35,437 bases of DNA from Asaia bogorensis. Lineage in GTDB: Bacteria > Pseudomonadota > Alphaproteobacteria > Acetobacterales > Acetobacteraceae. Below are positions 26,913 to 34,871 of the stretch, one piece after another. The notes beneath the pieces are model-generated. The model saw only the letters and a list, made by a program, of their open reading frames with translations. It made no database searches and was not told the origin of the DNA. The stretch's first letter is position 1. The number at the start of each line of letters is the position of its first letter. A program made the translations under genes and the position numbers. The stretch lies in the NCBI GenBank assembly GCA_945874805.1, contig CAMCJI010000012.1:1-35437 (forward strand), written 5' to 3'.

Positions 26913-28124
26913 ATGCGCATGAACCGCCGCTCACTGCTCGCCACCGCCGCCGCAGCCCCCCTCGTATCCGCACCCGCCCGGGCCCAGTCGGCCACGGTGA
27001 AGTTCGGCGTGCTCACCGACATGTCCGGCCCCTACCGCGACCTCGCCGGCCCCGGCTCGATCGCCGCCACCAACATGGCCATCGACGAATACGCCACCTC
27101 TAAGGGCATCAAGGCCGAGGTCGTGTTCTCCGACCACCAGAACAAGGCCGACATCGCGGTCGCCACCGCCCGCCAGTGGATCGACCGGGACAACGTCGAT
27201 GTCATCCTCGATGTTTCTAACTCCGCCGTCGCACTCGCCACCGCCGGCGTCGTGCGTGAGAAGAACAAGGTGCTGATCGCCACCGGTGCGGCCTCCTCGG
27301 ACATCACCGGCACCGCCTGCAACGCCAACACGATCCATTGGGTGTACGACACCTACATGCTCGCCAAGTCCACCGGCGGCGCGATGGTCAAGGCCGGCGG
27401 TGACAGCTGGTACTTCATGACCGCCGACTACGCCTTCGGCCATGCGCTGGAGCGCGATGTCGGCAACTTCGTCCGCAGCGCCGGCGGCCGCGTCGTCGGC
27501 TCCTCGCGCACACCCTTCCCCGGCACGACGGACTTCTCCTCCTTCCTGCTGCAGGCCCAGGCCAGTGGCGCCAAAGTGCTCGGCCTCGCCAATGCCGGCA
27601 CCGACACCATCAACTCCATCAAGCAGGCCCGCGAGTTCGGCATCAAGCTGCGCTTGGCCGGTCTGCTCGTGTTCCTGTCCGACGTGCATTCCCTCGGCCT
27701 CGAAGTCGCCCAGGGCCTGCTGCTCAGCGAGAGCTTCTACTGGGACCTCAGTGATCGCACCCGCGCCTTCTCCGACCGCTACAGCCCAAGGATGGCAGGT
27801 GCCCGCCCGTCGATGGTCCAGGCCGGCAACTATGCCTCGGCCCTGCACTACCTCAAGGCGATCGCCGAGACCGGCGGCAAGCTGAAGGCCGACGGTGCCG
27901 CCATGGTCGCCCAGATGAAGGCGATGCCCGCCAGCGACGACTGCTTCGGCGAAGGCATCATCCGCGCCGACGGCCGCAAGATCCATCCCAGCTACCTGTT
28001 CGAGGTCAAGAAGCCGTCAGAGAGCAAGAGCCGCTACGACTACTACAAGCTGCTCGCCACCACCCCGGCCGATGAGGCATTCCGCCCGCTGAACGCCGGC
28101 CTTTGCCCGCTCGTCAAAGCCTGA
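26913..28124 (+). CDS. HAAT substrate-binding protein 1 of a tandem pair, Tat-type signal
   Basis: Periplasmic receptor of the second HAAT system; 403 aa from ATG 26913. This ATG has AGGG nine bases upstream; the ATG at 26904 directly abuts that site and is less likely, though in frame. The N-terminus MRMNRRSLLATAAAAPLVSA, ending APARAQ, is a twin-arginine-like signal. The mature part begins ATVKFGVLTDMSGPYRDLAG (Peripla_BP_6). Shared with the next gene are LAKSTGGA, GGDSWYF, TADYAFG, PFPGTTDFSSFLLQAQ, EFGIK and SYLFEVKKPSESK. More than half of aligned residues match by eye, so the pair arose by duplication. Ligand unknown. Confidence 0.92.
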   Translation: MRMNRRSLLATAAAAPLVSAPARAQSATVKFGVLTDMSGPYRDLAGPGSIAATNMAIDEYATSKGIKAEVVFSDHQNKADIAVATARQWIDRDNVDVILDVSNSAVALATAGVVREKNKVLIATGAASSDITGTACNANTIHWVYDTYMLAKSTGGAMVKAGGDSWYFMTADYAFGHALERDVGNFVRSAGGRVVGSSRTPFPGTTDFSSFLLQAQASGAKVLGLANAGTDTINSIKQAREFGIKLRLAGLLVFLSDVHSLGLEVAQGLLLSESFYWDLSDRTRAFSDRYSPRMAGARPSMVQAGNYASALHYLKAIAETGGKLKADGAAMVAQMKAMPASDDCFGEGIIRADGRKIHPSYLFEVKKPSESKSRYDYYKLLATTPADEAFRPLNAGLCPLVKA

Positions 28125-28151
28125 TCTTTTCGAACTAACGGAGTCTCCTGC

Positions 28152-29375
28152 ATGTCTCTCTCTCGCCGTGCCCTCCTGGGCACCGCCGCGGCCGTTCCGG
28201 CCGCGGCGGGCTTCTCGCGCCGTGCCCGCGCGCAAACCCCGACGGTCAAGATCGGCGTACTCAACGACCAGTCCGGTCCCTATCGCGACACCGGCGGCGT
28301 CACCTCCGTTGCCTGCGCCCGCCTCGCCGCTGAGGAATTCGCCGGCAAGGGCTTCAATGTCGAGATCATCTCCGCCGACCACCAGAACAAGCCAGACGTC
28401 GGCGCCGGCATCGCCCGCCAGTGGTACGACCGTGACGGCGTGGACATGATCATCGATGTCCCCACCTCGTCGGTCGCGCTTGCCGTCGCCGGGGTCGCCA
28501 AGGAGAAGAACAAGCTGCACGTCAACGTCGGTGCGGCCACCGTCGATCTCTCCGGCAAGTCCTGCGCCCCCAGCGTCATCCACTACACCTACGACACCTG
28601 GATGCTCGCCAAGTCCACCGGCGGCGCCACCGTGAAGTCCGGCGGCGACAGCTGGTACTTCATCACCGCCGACTACGCCTTCGGCCAGCAGCTCCAGAAG
28701 GACACCTCCAACCTCGTCCTCGCCTCCGGCGGCAAGGTGATGGGCAGCTCCGCCTATCCCTTCCCCGGCACGACCGACTTCTCCTCCTTCCTGCTGCAGG
28801 CCCAGTCCTCTGGTGCGAAGATCCTCGGCCTCGCCAACGCCGGCGCGGACACGGTGAACTCCATCAAGCAGGCGAAGGAATTCGGCATCAAGATGAAGAT
28901 CGCCTCGATGCTGATGTTCCTCACCGACGTGAACGCGCTCGGCCTGGATGTCGCCCAGGGCCTGACCCTGACCGAAACCTTCTACTGGGACCTCAACGAC
29001 AGCACCCGCGCCTTCACCGAGCGGGTGAAGAAGGTCTCGCCGAACAACTACCCGAACATGATCCACGCCGGTAACTACTCCGGCACCCTGCACTTCCTCA
29101 AAGCTGTCGCGGACCTTGGTGCTGCCAAGATCAAGAGCCTCGACGGCACCGCCATCGCCGAACGCATGAAGGCGATGCCGACCGACGACCAGGCCTTCGG
29201 CAAGCACTCCATCCGCGCCGACGGCCGCGGCCTCTTCCCCAGCTACCTGTTCGAGGTGAAGAAGCCCTCCGAGAGCAAGGGCAAGTGGGACTACTACAAG
29301 CAGATCGCCACCACCCCCGGGCCGGAAGCCTTCCGCCCGATGGCCGAAGGCGGCTGCTACTATCTGAAGGCCTGA
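28152..29375 (+). CDS. HAAT substrate-binding protein 2 of a tandem pair, Tat-type signal
   Basis: Paralogue of the preceding receptor; 407 aa, start MSLSRRALLGTAAAVPAAAG with a twin-arginine-type signal ending RARAQ. The mature part begins PTVKIGVLNDQSGPYRDTGG. GGAG lies just upstream of the ATG and the gap to the first receptor is 27 bases. Differences cluster in the region after the first strand (the GGVTSVACARLAAEEF segment) and in loops such as SVIHYTYDTWM, so the two may differ in ligand range while sharing one LivHMGF core. A strong stem-loop follows the stop before the permease genes. Confidence 0.92.
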   Translation: MSLSRRALLGTAAAVPAAAGFSRRARAQTPTVKIGVLNDQSGPYRDTGGVTSVACARLAAEEFAGKGFNVEIISADHQNKPDVGAGIARQWYDRDGVDMIIDVPTSSVALAVAGVAKEKNKLHVNVGAATVDLSGKSCAPSVIHYTYDTWMLAKSTGGATVKSGGDSWYFITADYAFGQQLQKDTSNLVLASGGKVMGSSAYPFPGTTDFSSFLLQAQSSGAKILGLANAGADTVNSIKQAKEFGIKMKIASMLMFLTDVNALGLDVAQGLTLTETFYWDLNDSTRAFTERVKKVSPNNYPNMIHAGNYSGTLHFLKAVADLGAAKIKSLDGTAIAERMKAMPTDDQAFGKHSIRADGRGLFPSYLFEVKKPSESKGKWDYYKQIATTPGPEAFRPMAEGGCYYLKA

Positions 29376-29387
29376 TCGCCGACAGGG

Positions 29388-29426
29388 GAGGGGGTCTGCC
29401 TGCTGTCCGCAGATGGCAGCCCCCTC
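29388..29426 (+). terminator. Intercistronic stem-loop between SBP and permease genes
   Basis: GAGGGGGTCTGCC (29388-29400) pairs with GGCAGCCCCCTC (29415-29426): a 12-bp perfect stem with one bulged T and a 14-base loop, 12 bases after the stop of the second receptor. No T-run follows and livH starts 39 bases later. Such structures after binding-protein genes usually stabilise the upstream message and let only part of the transcription continue into the permeases. I therefore read it as a partial terminator or 3' stabiliser and not an operon end. Confidence 0.65.
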
Positions 29427-29465
29427 ACCCACGCCCGACAGCACACCACCCGGAACCGCCCCCCG

Positions 29466-30353
29466 ATGATGATGATTCTCGGCTACCCCGCCCCCCTGAT
29501 GTTCGGCCAGCTCCTGCTCGGCCTCATCAACGGCGCCTTTTATGCGCTGCTCTCTTTGGGGCTGGCCGTGATCTTCGGCATGCTCAACATCGTCAACTTC
29601 GCCCATGGCGCGCTGTTCATGCTCGGCGCGTTCGTCGCCTGGGGGATGCTGGAATATCTCGGCATCGGCTATTGGTGGGCGCTGCTGCTGGCGCCCATCG
29701 TCGTCGGCGCCTTCGGCCTGCTCCTTGAAAGGACCCTGATCAGCCGCCTCTACAAACTCGACCATCTCTACGGCCTGCTGCTCACCTTCGGCCTCGCGCT
29801 GATCATCGAAGGCGTCGCCCGCAACGAGTTCGGCTCGTCGGGCATGCCCTACCGCATCCCCGCCGCCCTCCAGGGTGCCACCGATGTCGGCTTCATGTTC
29901 TTGCCGAACTACCGCGCCTGGGTCGTCGTCGCGGCCGCCGCCATGTGCCTCTTCACCTGGCTCATCATCGAGAAGACCTCGCTCGGCGCCACGCTCCGCG
30001 CCGCCACCGAAAACGCCCCCCTCGTGCAGGCCTTCGGCATCAACGTGCCGCTGATGATCTCGCTGACCTACGCCGGCGGCGTGGCGCTTGCCGCCTTCGC
30101 CGGCGTGCTCGCCGCTCCCATCTATTCGGTGAACCCCAACATGGGGGCGAACTTCATCATCACCGTCTTTGCGGTGGTCGTTATCGGCGGCATGGGCTCC
30201 ATCCTCGGCTCCATCGTCACCGGTTTCGGCCTCGGCCTCGTCGAGGGCATGACCAAGGTGTTCTACCCCCAGGCCTCCTCCACCGTGATCTTCGTCGTCA
30301 TGGTCATCGTGCTGCTCGCCCGCCCCGCCGGCCTGTTCGGAAAGAACGCCTGA
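29466..30353 (+). CDS. livH: HAAT ABC transporter permease, LivH type (second system)
   Basis: Inner-membrane permease; 295 aa. Three consecutive ATGs (29466, 29469, 29472) are possible starts and no clear ribosome-binding site is visible. Family features are LLGLINGAFYALLSLGLAVI, FGMLNIVNFAHGALFMLGAF, the coupling segment GATLRAATENAPLVQAFGIN and GGMGSILGSIVTGFGLGLVE (each quoted in part). About eight membrane segments. The stop TGA is one base before the livM ATG. Confidence 0.93.
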   Translation: MMMILGYPAPLMFGQLLLGLINGAFYALLSLGLAVIFGMLNIVNFAHGALFMLGAFVAWGMLEYLGIGYWWALLLAPIVVGAFGLLLERTLISRLYKLDHLYGLLLTFGLALIIEGVARNEFGSSGMPYRIPAALQGATDVGFMFLPNYRAWVVVAAAAMCLFTWLIIEKTSLGATLRAATENAPLVQAFGINVPLMISLTYAGGVALAAFAGVLAAPIYSVNPNMGANFIITVFAVVVIGGMGSILGSIVTGFGLGLVEGMTKVFYPQASSTVIFVVMVIVLLARPAGLFGKNA

Positions 30354-30354
30354 C

Positions 30355-31287
30355 ATGATGGGCTTCTCCCGCCACCAGACCATCGCCTTCGGCATCCTGC
30401 TCGCCGCCATCGTCGTCGCCCCGATGGTCCTCTACCCGATCTACCTGATGAAGGTGCTCTGCTTCGCCCTGTTCGCCTGCGCCTTCAACCTGCTGATCGG
30501 CTATGTCGGCCTGATGAGCTTCGGCCACGCCGCCTATTTCGGCATGGGCGGCTACATCGCCGCCCACTCCGCCAAGGTCTGGGGCCTCACGCCCGAACTC
30601 GCCATCATCGCCGGCGGCCTCGGCGGGGCAGCCCTGGGTGCGGTCTTCGGCTGGCTCGCCATCCGCCGCCAGGGCATCTACTTCGCCATGATCACCCTTG
30701 CTCTTGCCCAGATGAGCTACTTCTTCTGCCTCCAGGCCCCCTTCACCCACGGTGAGGACGGCATCCAGCAAGTCCCCCGCGGCGCCCTGTTCGGCCTGAT
30801 CTCCCTCAAAGACGACATGACGATGTACATCCTCGTCTCCGTCATCTTCCTCGCCGTCTTCCTCCTCATCCACCGCATCATCCACTCCCCCTTCGGCCAG
30901 GTCCTCAAAGCCATCCGCGAAAACGAACCCCGCGCGACGTCGCTGGGCTACCGCACGGACGACTACAAACTCGTCGCCTTCATCCTCTCCGCCGGCATCG
31001 CCGGTATCGCCGGTGGCACGAAATCCCTCGTCTTCGGCATCGCGACCCTCACCGACGTCCACTTCGCCATGTCCGGCGAAGTCGTCCTGATGACCCTGCT
31101 CGGTGGCATGGGAACCATCTTCGGCCCCGTCATGGGCTCGATCGTCATGATCACCATGGAAAGCTACCTGGCCCAGTTCGGCTCCCTGGTGACAATCATG
31201 CAAGGCATCATCTTCGTCACCTGCGTCCTCCTCTTCCGCCGCGGCATCATCGGCGAAATCGCCGCGAAGCTGCGGATCACGCTGTAG
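30355..31287 (+). CDS. livM: HAAT ABC transporter permease, LivM type (second system)
   Basis: Partner permease; 310 aa, start MMGFSRHQTIAFGILLAAI (ATG 30355 or 30358). LivM features are CAFNLLIGYVGLMSFGHAAY, the GMGGYIAAHSAKVWG region, HSPFGQVLKAIRENEPRATS and GGMGTIFGPVMGSIVMI (quoted in parts). Last gene of the second HAAT operon. Its TAG stop lies at the outer edge of the inverted-repeat element that fills the space to the convergent esterase gene. Confidence 0.93.
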   Translation: MMGFSRHQTIAFGILLAAIVVAPMVLYPIYLMKVLCFALFACAFNLLIGYVGLMSFGHAAYFGMGGYIAAHSAKVWGLTPELAIIAGGLGGAALGAVFGWLAIRRQGIYFAMITLALAQMSYFFCLQAPFTHGEDGIQQVPRGALFGLISLKDDMTMYILVSVIFLAVFLLIHRIIHSPFGQVLKAIRENEPRATSLGYRTDDYKLVAFILSAGIAGIAGGTKSLVFGIATLTDVHFAMSGEVVLMTLLGGMGTIFGPVMGSIVMITMESYLAQFGSLVTIMQGIIFVTCVLLFRRGIIGEIAAKLRITL

Positions 31288-31292
31288 CAGGA

Positions 31293-31525
31293 AGGCAAGG
31301 CGAGGGGCTCCGCCCCCTCGACCCCCGCCAGGTCCGGAGCGCGCCTTCGCGCGACGGGCAGTGGCCCCTGGACCCATGACTTTAAGAACAGGCCTTTGAG
31401 AGAGGGGGCCGGCCGCACTTCTCCACGAGCCGGATGGCCCCCTCTCTCAAAGACCTGCCTAATGGTCGCCGGTCCAGGGTCGCTGACCCTGGTGGGGTCT
31501 AGGGGCAAAGCCCCTGGCCTTGCCT
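31293..31525. repeat. Non-coding element with nested inverted repeats between convergent genes
   Basis: The outer arms, 31293-31325 and 31494-31525, are near-complementary, both opening AGGCAAGG and ending GACCCC, with a GGGGC...GCCCC hairpin inside each. Between them are GCGCG-CCTT-CGCGC (31339-31352), the large central palindrome described separately, and CCAGGGTC-GCT-GACCCTGG (31474-31492). Complementarity continues weakly outward as GTAGCA to the two facing TAG stops. There is no open frame of note. It could be a composite bidirectional terminator, or a small mobile palindromic (MITE/REP-like) element that inserted between genes. GC-rich GGGGC/GCCCC hairpins of this style are, as I recall, frequent between genes in Acetobacteraceae. 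A clear target-site duplication was not seen. Confidence 0.7.
31389..31457. terminator. 22-bp-stem palindrome at the centre of the intergenic element
   Basis: The left arm 31389-31410 starts CAGGCCTTTGAG and the right arm 31436-31457 ends CTCAAAGACCTG. The inner 17 bp (CTTTGAGAGAGGGGGCC) are perfectly complementary and there is one mismatch over all 22. The 25-base loop adds a CCGGC/GCCGG pairing. It is symmetric, so it would act on transcripts from both convergent genes. Confidence 0.75.
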
Positions 31526-31528
31526 GTG

Positions 31529-32461
31529 CTACCGCAGCGCGAGCCATGCACTCGCGTCGGCGACCGCGTGGCGGGCGGTGGTGACGGTGGAGGTCAGGCG
31601 CAGGAACCCGTGCAGCATGCCGCTATAGGTTTGCAGGGTCGCTGACGCCATTTTCTGTGCCAGCCGTTCGCCGTCCGAGTAGAGCACGTCGAGTTCCGCC
31701 AGTTGGATCAGGGTCGGCGGCATGCCGGTCAGATCGGCTTTCAGCGGGCAGGCCAGCGGGTTCTGCCGGTCGCTCGCCTCGCGCAGATACAGGTCCCAGT
31801 ACGCCATCATCGCCGCCCGCGTCAGCCCGTAGCCCTCGGCGAATTCAAGATAGCTAGGGGATTCGAAATCGGTGTCGGTGACGGGATAGGCCAGATGCAA
31901 CCCGGCCAGCTTCGGCCCCCCCTCGGCCCGCAGCGCCAGCGCGACCCCCAGCGCCAGATTGCCCCCGGCGGAGTCTCCGCCCAGCACGATCCGCGCCGGA
32001 TCGATCCCCCAGTCCTCTGCGGCCGCGGCGAGGGCGCGCACCACGGCCGCGCCCTCCTGCACCGCGAAGGGAAAGCGCGCTTCCGGGGAGAGGCTGTAAT
32101 CCACGCTCACCGCCGCCATCCCGCTCCCGGCGGCGAGTTCGCGCACCAGCCGATCATGCGTGTCGATCGTCTGCCACACCCATCCGCCGCCGTGGAACCA
32201 CACCAGCAGTGGCAGAGCCTCCCCCGCCACCGGCCGGTGCATCCGGCACAGGATGCGCCGCCCCCTTGCGGCCACCCACCGCTCGGCGGTGCTGAGCATC
32301 ACCGGCCCGCCCTCGCACCACGGCAGGGTCAGGATCTCGTTGATCCGCCGCTGTGCCTCGAACGGCTCGCGCGGCACCACCGGCGGATACTTCGCCGCCT
32401 CCGCGTCCATGCGTGCGCGGGCGGCAGCCATCTCGGGATCCATGCGGGCTGTGGCAGTCAT
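31529..32461 (-). CDS. Alpha/beta hydrolase, hormone-sensitive-lipase (class IV) esterase type
   Basis: Carboxylesterase-like enzyme, 310 aa, usual HSL-family length, no signal peptide, probably cytoplasmic. Oxyanion-hole motif HGGGW starts at H90. The nucleophile is S164 in GGDSAGGNLALG, and the triad is completed by D258 in LAELDVLYSDGE and H284 in GMLHGF. DYSLSPEARFPFAVQE is the family's post-strand block. The N-terminal cap region (MDPEMAAARARMDAEAAKYP) is typical. Transcribed toward the palindromic element and divergent from the acetyltransferase gene. The substrate is probably a short acyl ester; nothing nearby defines it. Confidence 0.91.
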   Translation of the reverse strand: MTATARMDPEMAAARARMDAEAAKYPPVVPREPFEAQRRINEILTLPWCEGGPVMLSTAERWVAARGRRILCRMHRPVAGEALPLLVWFHGGGWVWQTIDTHDRLVRELAAGSGMAAVSVDYSLSPEARFPFAVQEGAAVVRALAAAAEDWGIDPARIVLGGDSAGGNLALGVALALRAEGGPKLAGLHLAYPVTDTDFESPSYLEFAEGYGLTRAAMMAYWDLYLREASDRQNPLACPLKADLTGMPPTLIQLAELDVLYSDGERLAQKMASATLQTYSGMLHGFLRLTSTVTTARHAVADASAWLALR

Positions 32462-32561
32462 GGCGTCTCTCCATGCGGGATAGCGTAGTCTGCCGCCTGC
32501 GATGGCGCACGCAAGTCCGCCGGGCTATGCTGCGCTGCAACATCACCGACGAGGGGTCTCC
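32462..32561. promoter_or_regulatory. Divergent gap between esterase and acetyltransferase genes
   Basis: 100 bases. GAGGGG at 32551-32556 is the ribosome-binding site for the plus-strand ATG at 32562. On the minus strand TTGCGT with AGACTA 17 bases on is a possible but weak promoter for the esterase. Nothing else stands out. Confidence 0.3.
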
Positions 32562-34772
32562 ATGCCCGCTCTCCCGCGCCTGTCCGTCTCGCATTTCCGA
32601 CCGGAGCCGCTCTTCGTCCCCCGCAGCGTCGCGGTCATCGGCGCCGACACCCCGGCCGGCCAGCGTGTGCTGGCCAACCTGCATCAAGGCGGCTTCCCCG
32701 GCGCGATCCTGCCGGCCGCCGACGCCGCCACCCTGCCTGAAGCCCCCGACCTCGCGGTCATCTGCCTCGCCGACGCCCCGCTCGCCCCCACCTTCGCCGC
32801 TCTCGCTGCCCGCGGCTGCTTCGCCGCCATCGTCACCGGCCCGCAAACCGGCTTGCGCGACCTGGCGATCGCCCACGGCGTCCGCTCCCTCGGCCCCGGC
32901 TCCTTCGGCCTCGCGATCCCCGGCCTCCGCCTGAACGCCACCCTCTCCCACCTCCCGCCACCCCCCGGCCGGCTTGCCGTCGTCTCCCAATCCGCCGCCC
33001 TCTGCCGCGCTTTGATCGACTGGGCGGAGCCGAACGGCGTCGGTTTCAGCTACATCGTCGGCATCGGCGGCAATGACGAGATGGGGTTCGCCCTCGTGCT
33101 CGACTGGCTGTCCCAGGACCGCACCACCGGTGCCATCCTGCTGGACATCCGCCGCATCCGCGACCCCCGCGCCTTCCTCTCCGCCGCCCGCACCCGCCCC
33201 GTCGTCGCCATCCGCGCCGGCTCGCGCCTGTTCGACCCCGACGGCAGCGCCGACGCGGCGTTCGAAGCCGCCTTGCGCCGCGCCGGAGTCCTCTGCGTGG
33301 CCACCCTGGAGGACCTGCTCGCCGCCGCCGAAACCCTCACCCGCGCCCCGCCGCCGCGCACCGAGGCGCTGGCCATCGCCACCAACGCCATCGGCCCCGC
33401 CCAGCTCGCCGCCGATGCCGCCCTGCGCCAGGGCCTGGCGCTGGCCGCCCTCGCACCCGAAACCCGCGACGTCCTGCGCCTGGCCATCCCCCGCGCCTTC
33501 GTCAGCCACGGCGGGGCCGAGGTGCCGCGCGGCGTCGGCGACATCGTCTATGCCGGCATGGAGCAGCCGGCCAAGCTCGCCGAGGCCTGCGCCCTGCTGG
33601 CCGGCGCCCGCGAGGCCGGCGGCGTGCTCGTCGTCCACGCCCCAACCGGCGAGGGCGACGCCATCGCCATCGCCGCCCTGGCCGCCGGCGCCGTCGGCCT
33701 GCGCGTGCCTGTGCTCGCCTGCGTCATGGGCGAGACGACCGGTGCTGCGCATCGCCGCCTGCTCGCCGACGCCGGCGTGCCCGTCTTCGCCACCCCCGAG
33801 CAGGCCGTCCGCGCCTTCTGGCACCTCGTCCAGCACCGCCGCAACCGCGCCGCCGCCGCCGAACTGCCGCCCCGCCACGTCCTCAGCCTGCGGCCCGACC
33901 GCGCCCGCGTCGAAGCCGCCCTGGCTGCCGCCGACGGCCCGGCTTTGGCCGCCGCCTACGGCATCGCCGTCCCCCCGCCGCTCCACCTCACCCTCAGCCA
34001 GGACGCGATGTTCGGCCCGATCATCGGTATAGCCGGTGCCATCGACCTCCCCCCCCTCAACCTCCCCCTCGCCCGCGCAATGCTCGCCCGCGCCGAAATC
34101 GCCGACCCCGAGGACACCGCCGCCGACGCCCTCGTCCGCCTGAGCCAACTCGCGATCGACTGCCCCAGCGTCGCCAGCCTCACCACCGACGGCGCCCTCA
34201 CGCTCTTTCCCCCCAACACCCCGCCGCCGCGCCTGGCCCTGCCGCCCTATCCCGCCGACCTCACCGAGCATTTCAACCAGGCCGGCACCACCTTCACCCT
34301 GCGCCCGATCCGCCCGGAGGACGCCGAGGCGCACGGCGCCTTCTTCGCCCGCCTCTCCCCCGAAGACATCCGCCGCCGCTTCTTCTCCAGCCTGCGCGAG
34401 CTCTCCCGCGAACAGACCGCCCGGATGACCCAGATCGACTACGACCGCGAGATGGCCTTCATCGCCGTGCGCGACGACACCGCCGAGACCGTCGGCGTCG
34501 CCCGCCTCGTCCGCGACACGCTCACCGGCGAGGGCGAATTCGCCGTGATCGTCCAGGCCGACATGAAGGGCCGCGGCATCGCCGGCCGCCTCATGCGCGC
34601 CCTCATCGCCTGGGCCCGCACCATCGGCCTGCACGCCATCGTCGGCCAGATCCTGGCGGACAACCAGCCGATGCTGCGCTTCATCCGCCACCTCGGCTTC
34701 ACCCTCCAGCGCGTGGCGGACGAGCCGGACGTGATGGAGGCACGGCTGGAACTTGCCGCCGAACCGTCCTGA
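32562..34772 (+). CDS. PatZ/Pat-like protein acetyltransferase with a collapsed ATP-grasp domain
   Basis: Related to the large bacterial protein lysine acetyltransferases (acyl-CoA synthetase NDP-forming-like region plus GNAT); 736 aa, against nearly 900 for E. coli PatZ. The start MPALPRLSVSHFRPEPLFVP has GAGGGG five bases upstream; an ATG at 32502 is in frame but adds an atypical leader. Order: CoA-binding Rossmann part (VPRSVAVIGAD, 19-29), flavodoxin-like ligase parts (LAVVSQSAALCRALIDWA, about 138-155; GIGGNDEMG), then an ATP-grasp remnant at about 440-560, and a C-terminal GNAT from 577 (FTLRPIRPEDAEAH) with the acetyl-CoA loop MKGRGIAGRLM. At 466-505 the sequence jumps from AYGIAVP to DAMFGPIIGIAG and IDLPPLNLPLARAM; the stretch normally carrying the VLK and HKSD-type ATP-site residues is absent. 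The reading frame is intact. Targets and cofactor use unknown. Confidence 0.85.
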   Translation: MPALPRLSVSHFRPEPLFVPRSVAVIGADTPAGQRVLANLHQGGFPGAILPAADAATLPEAPDLAVICLADAPLAPTFAALAARGCFAAIVTGPQTGLRDLAIAHGVRSLGPGSFGLAIPGLRLNATLSHLPPPPGRLAVVSQSAALCRALIDWAEPNGVGFSYIVGIGGNDEMGFALVLDWLSQDRTTGAILLDIRRIRDPRAFLSAARTRPVVAIRAGSRLFDPDGSADAAFEAALRRAGVLCVATLEDLLAAAETLTRAPPPRTEALAIATNAIGPAQLAADAALRQGLALAALAPETRDVLRLAIPRAFVSHGGAEVPRGVGDIVYAGMEQPAKLAEACALLAGAREAGGVLVVHAPTGEGDAIAIAALAAGAVGLRVPVLACVMGETTGAAHRRLLADAGVPVFATPEQAVRAFWHLVQHRRNRAAAAELPPRHVLSLRPDRARVEAALAAADGPALAAAYGIAVPPPLHLTLSQDAMFGPIIGIAGAIDLPPLNLPLARAMLARAEIADPEDTAADALVRLSQLAIDCPSVASLTTDGALTLFPPNTPPPRLALPPYPADLTEHFNQAGTTFTLRPIRPEDAEAHGAFFARLSPEDIRRRFFSSLRELSREQTARMTQIDYDREMAFIAVRDDTAETVGVARLVRDTLTGEGEFAVIVQADMKGRGIAGRLMRALIAWARTIGLHAIVGQILADNQPMLRFIRHLGFTLQRVADEPDVMEARLELAAEPS

Positions 34773-34871
34773 TCACGCGTACGTGCCGTTGCGACCCGAC
34801 GAGATAGTATAGTAGAACCAAGTATTCCGCGAATAATGAACAGCGGGAAACGACTGTTCAGGAGGGACCCC
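34773..34871 (+). promoter_or_regulatory. AT-richer leader with palindrome and strong ribosome-binding site
   Basis: 99 bases clearly richer in A/T than the surroundings. Visible are TATAGT (34808-34813) as a possible -10 box, the perfect dyad TATTC-CGC-GAATA (34823-34835), and AGGAGG (34860-34865) six bases before ATG 34872. No -35 at the right spacing was found. The dyad overlaps the probable transcription start region and could be a repressor site. Confidence 0.45.

Noticed and set aside
28017-30410. Very long open frame (nearly 800 codons) antisense to the second receptor and livH
   Set aside because: Composition (Gly/Asp/Glu/His/Val-rich, no domain) is that expected antisense to GC-rich coding DNA; the plus-strand genes have clear family motifs.
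32154-34691. 845-codon open frame antisense to the acetyltransferase gene
   Set aside because: Gly/Ala/Asp-rich with no recognisable domain. It is a GC-driven shadow that only at its end picks up part of the esterase in a wrong frame.
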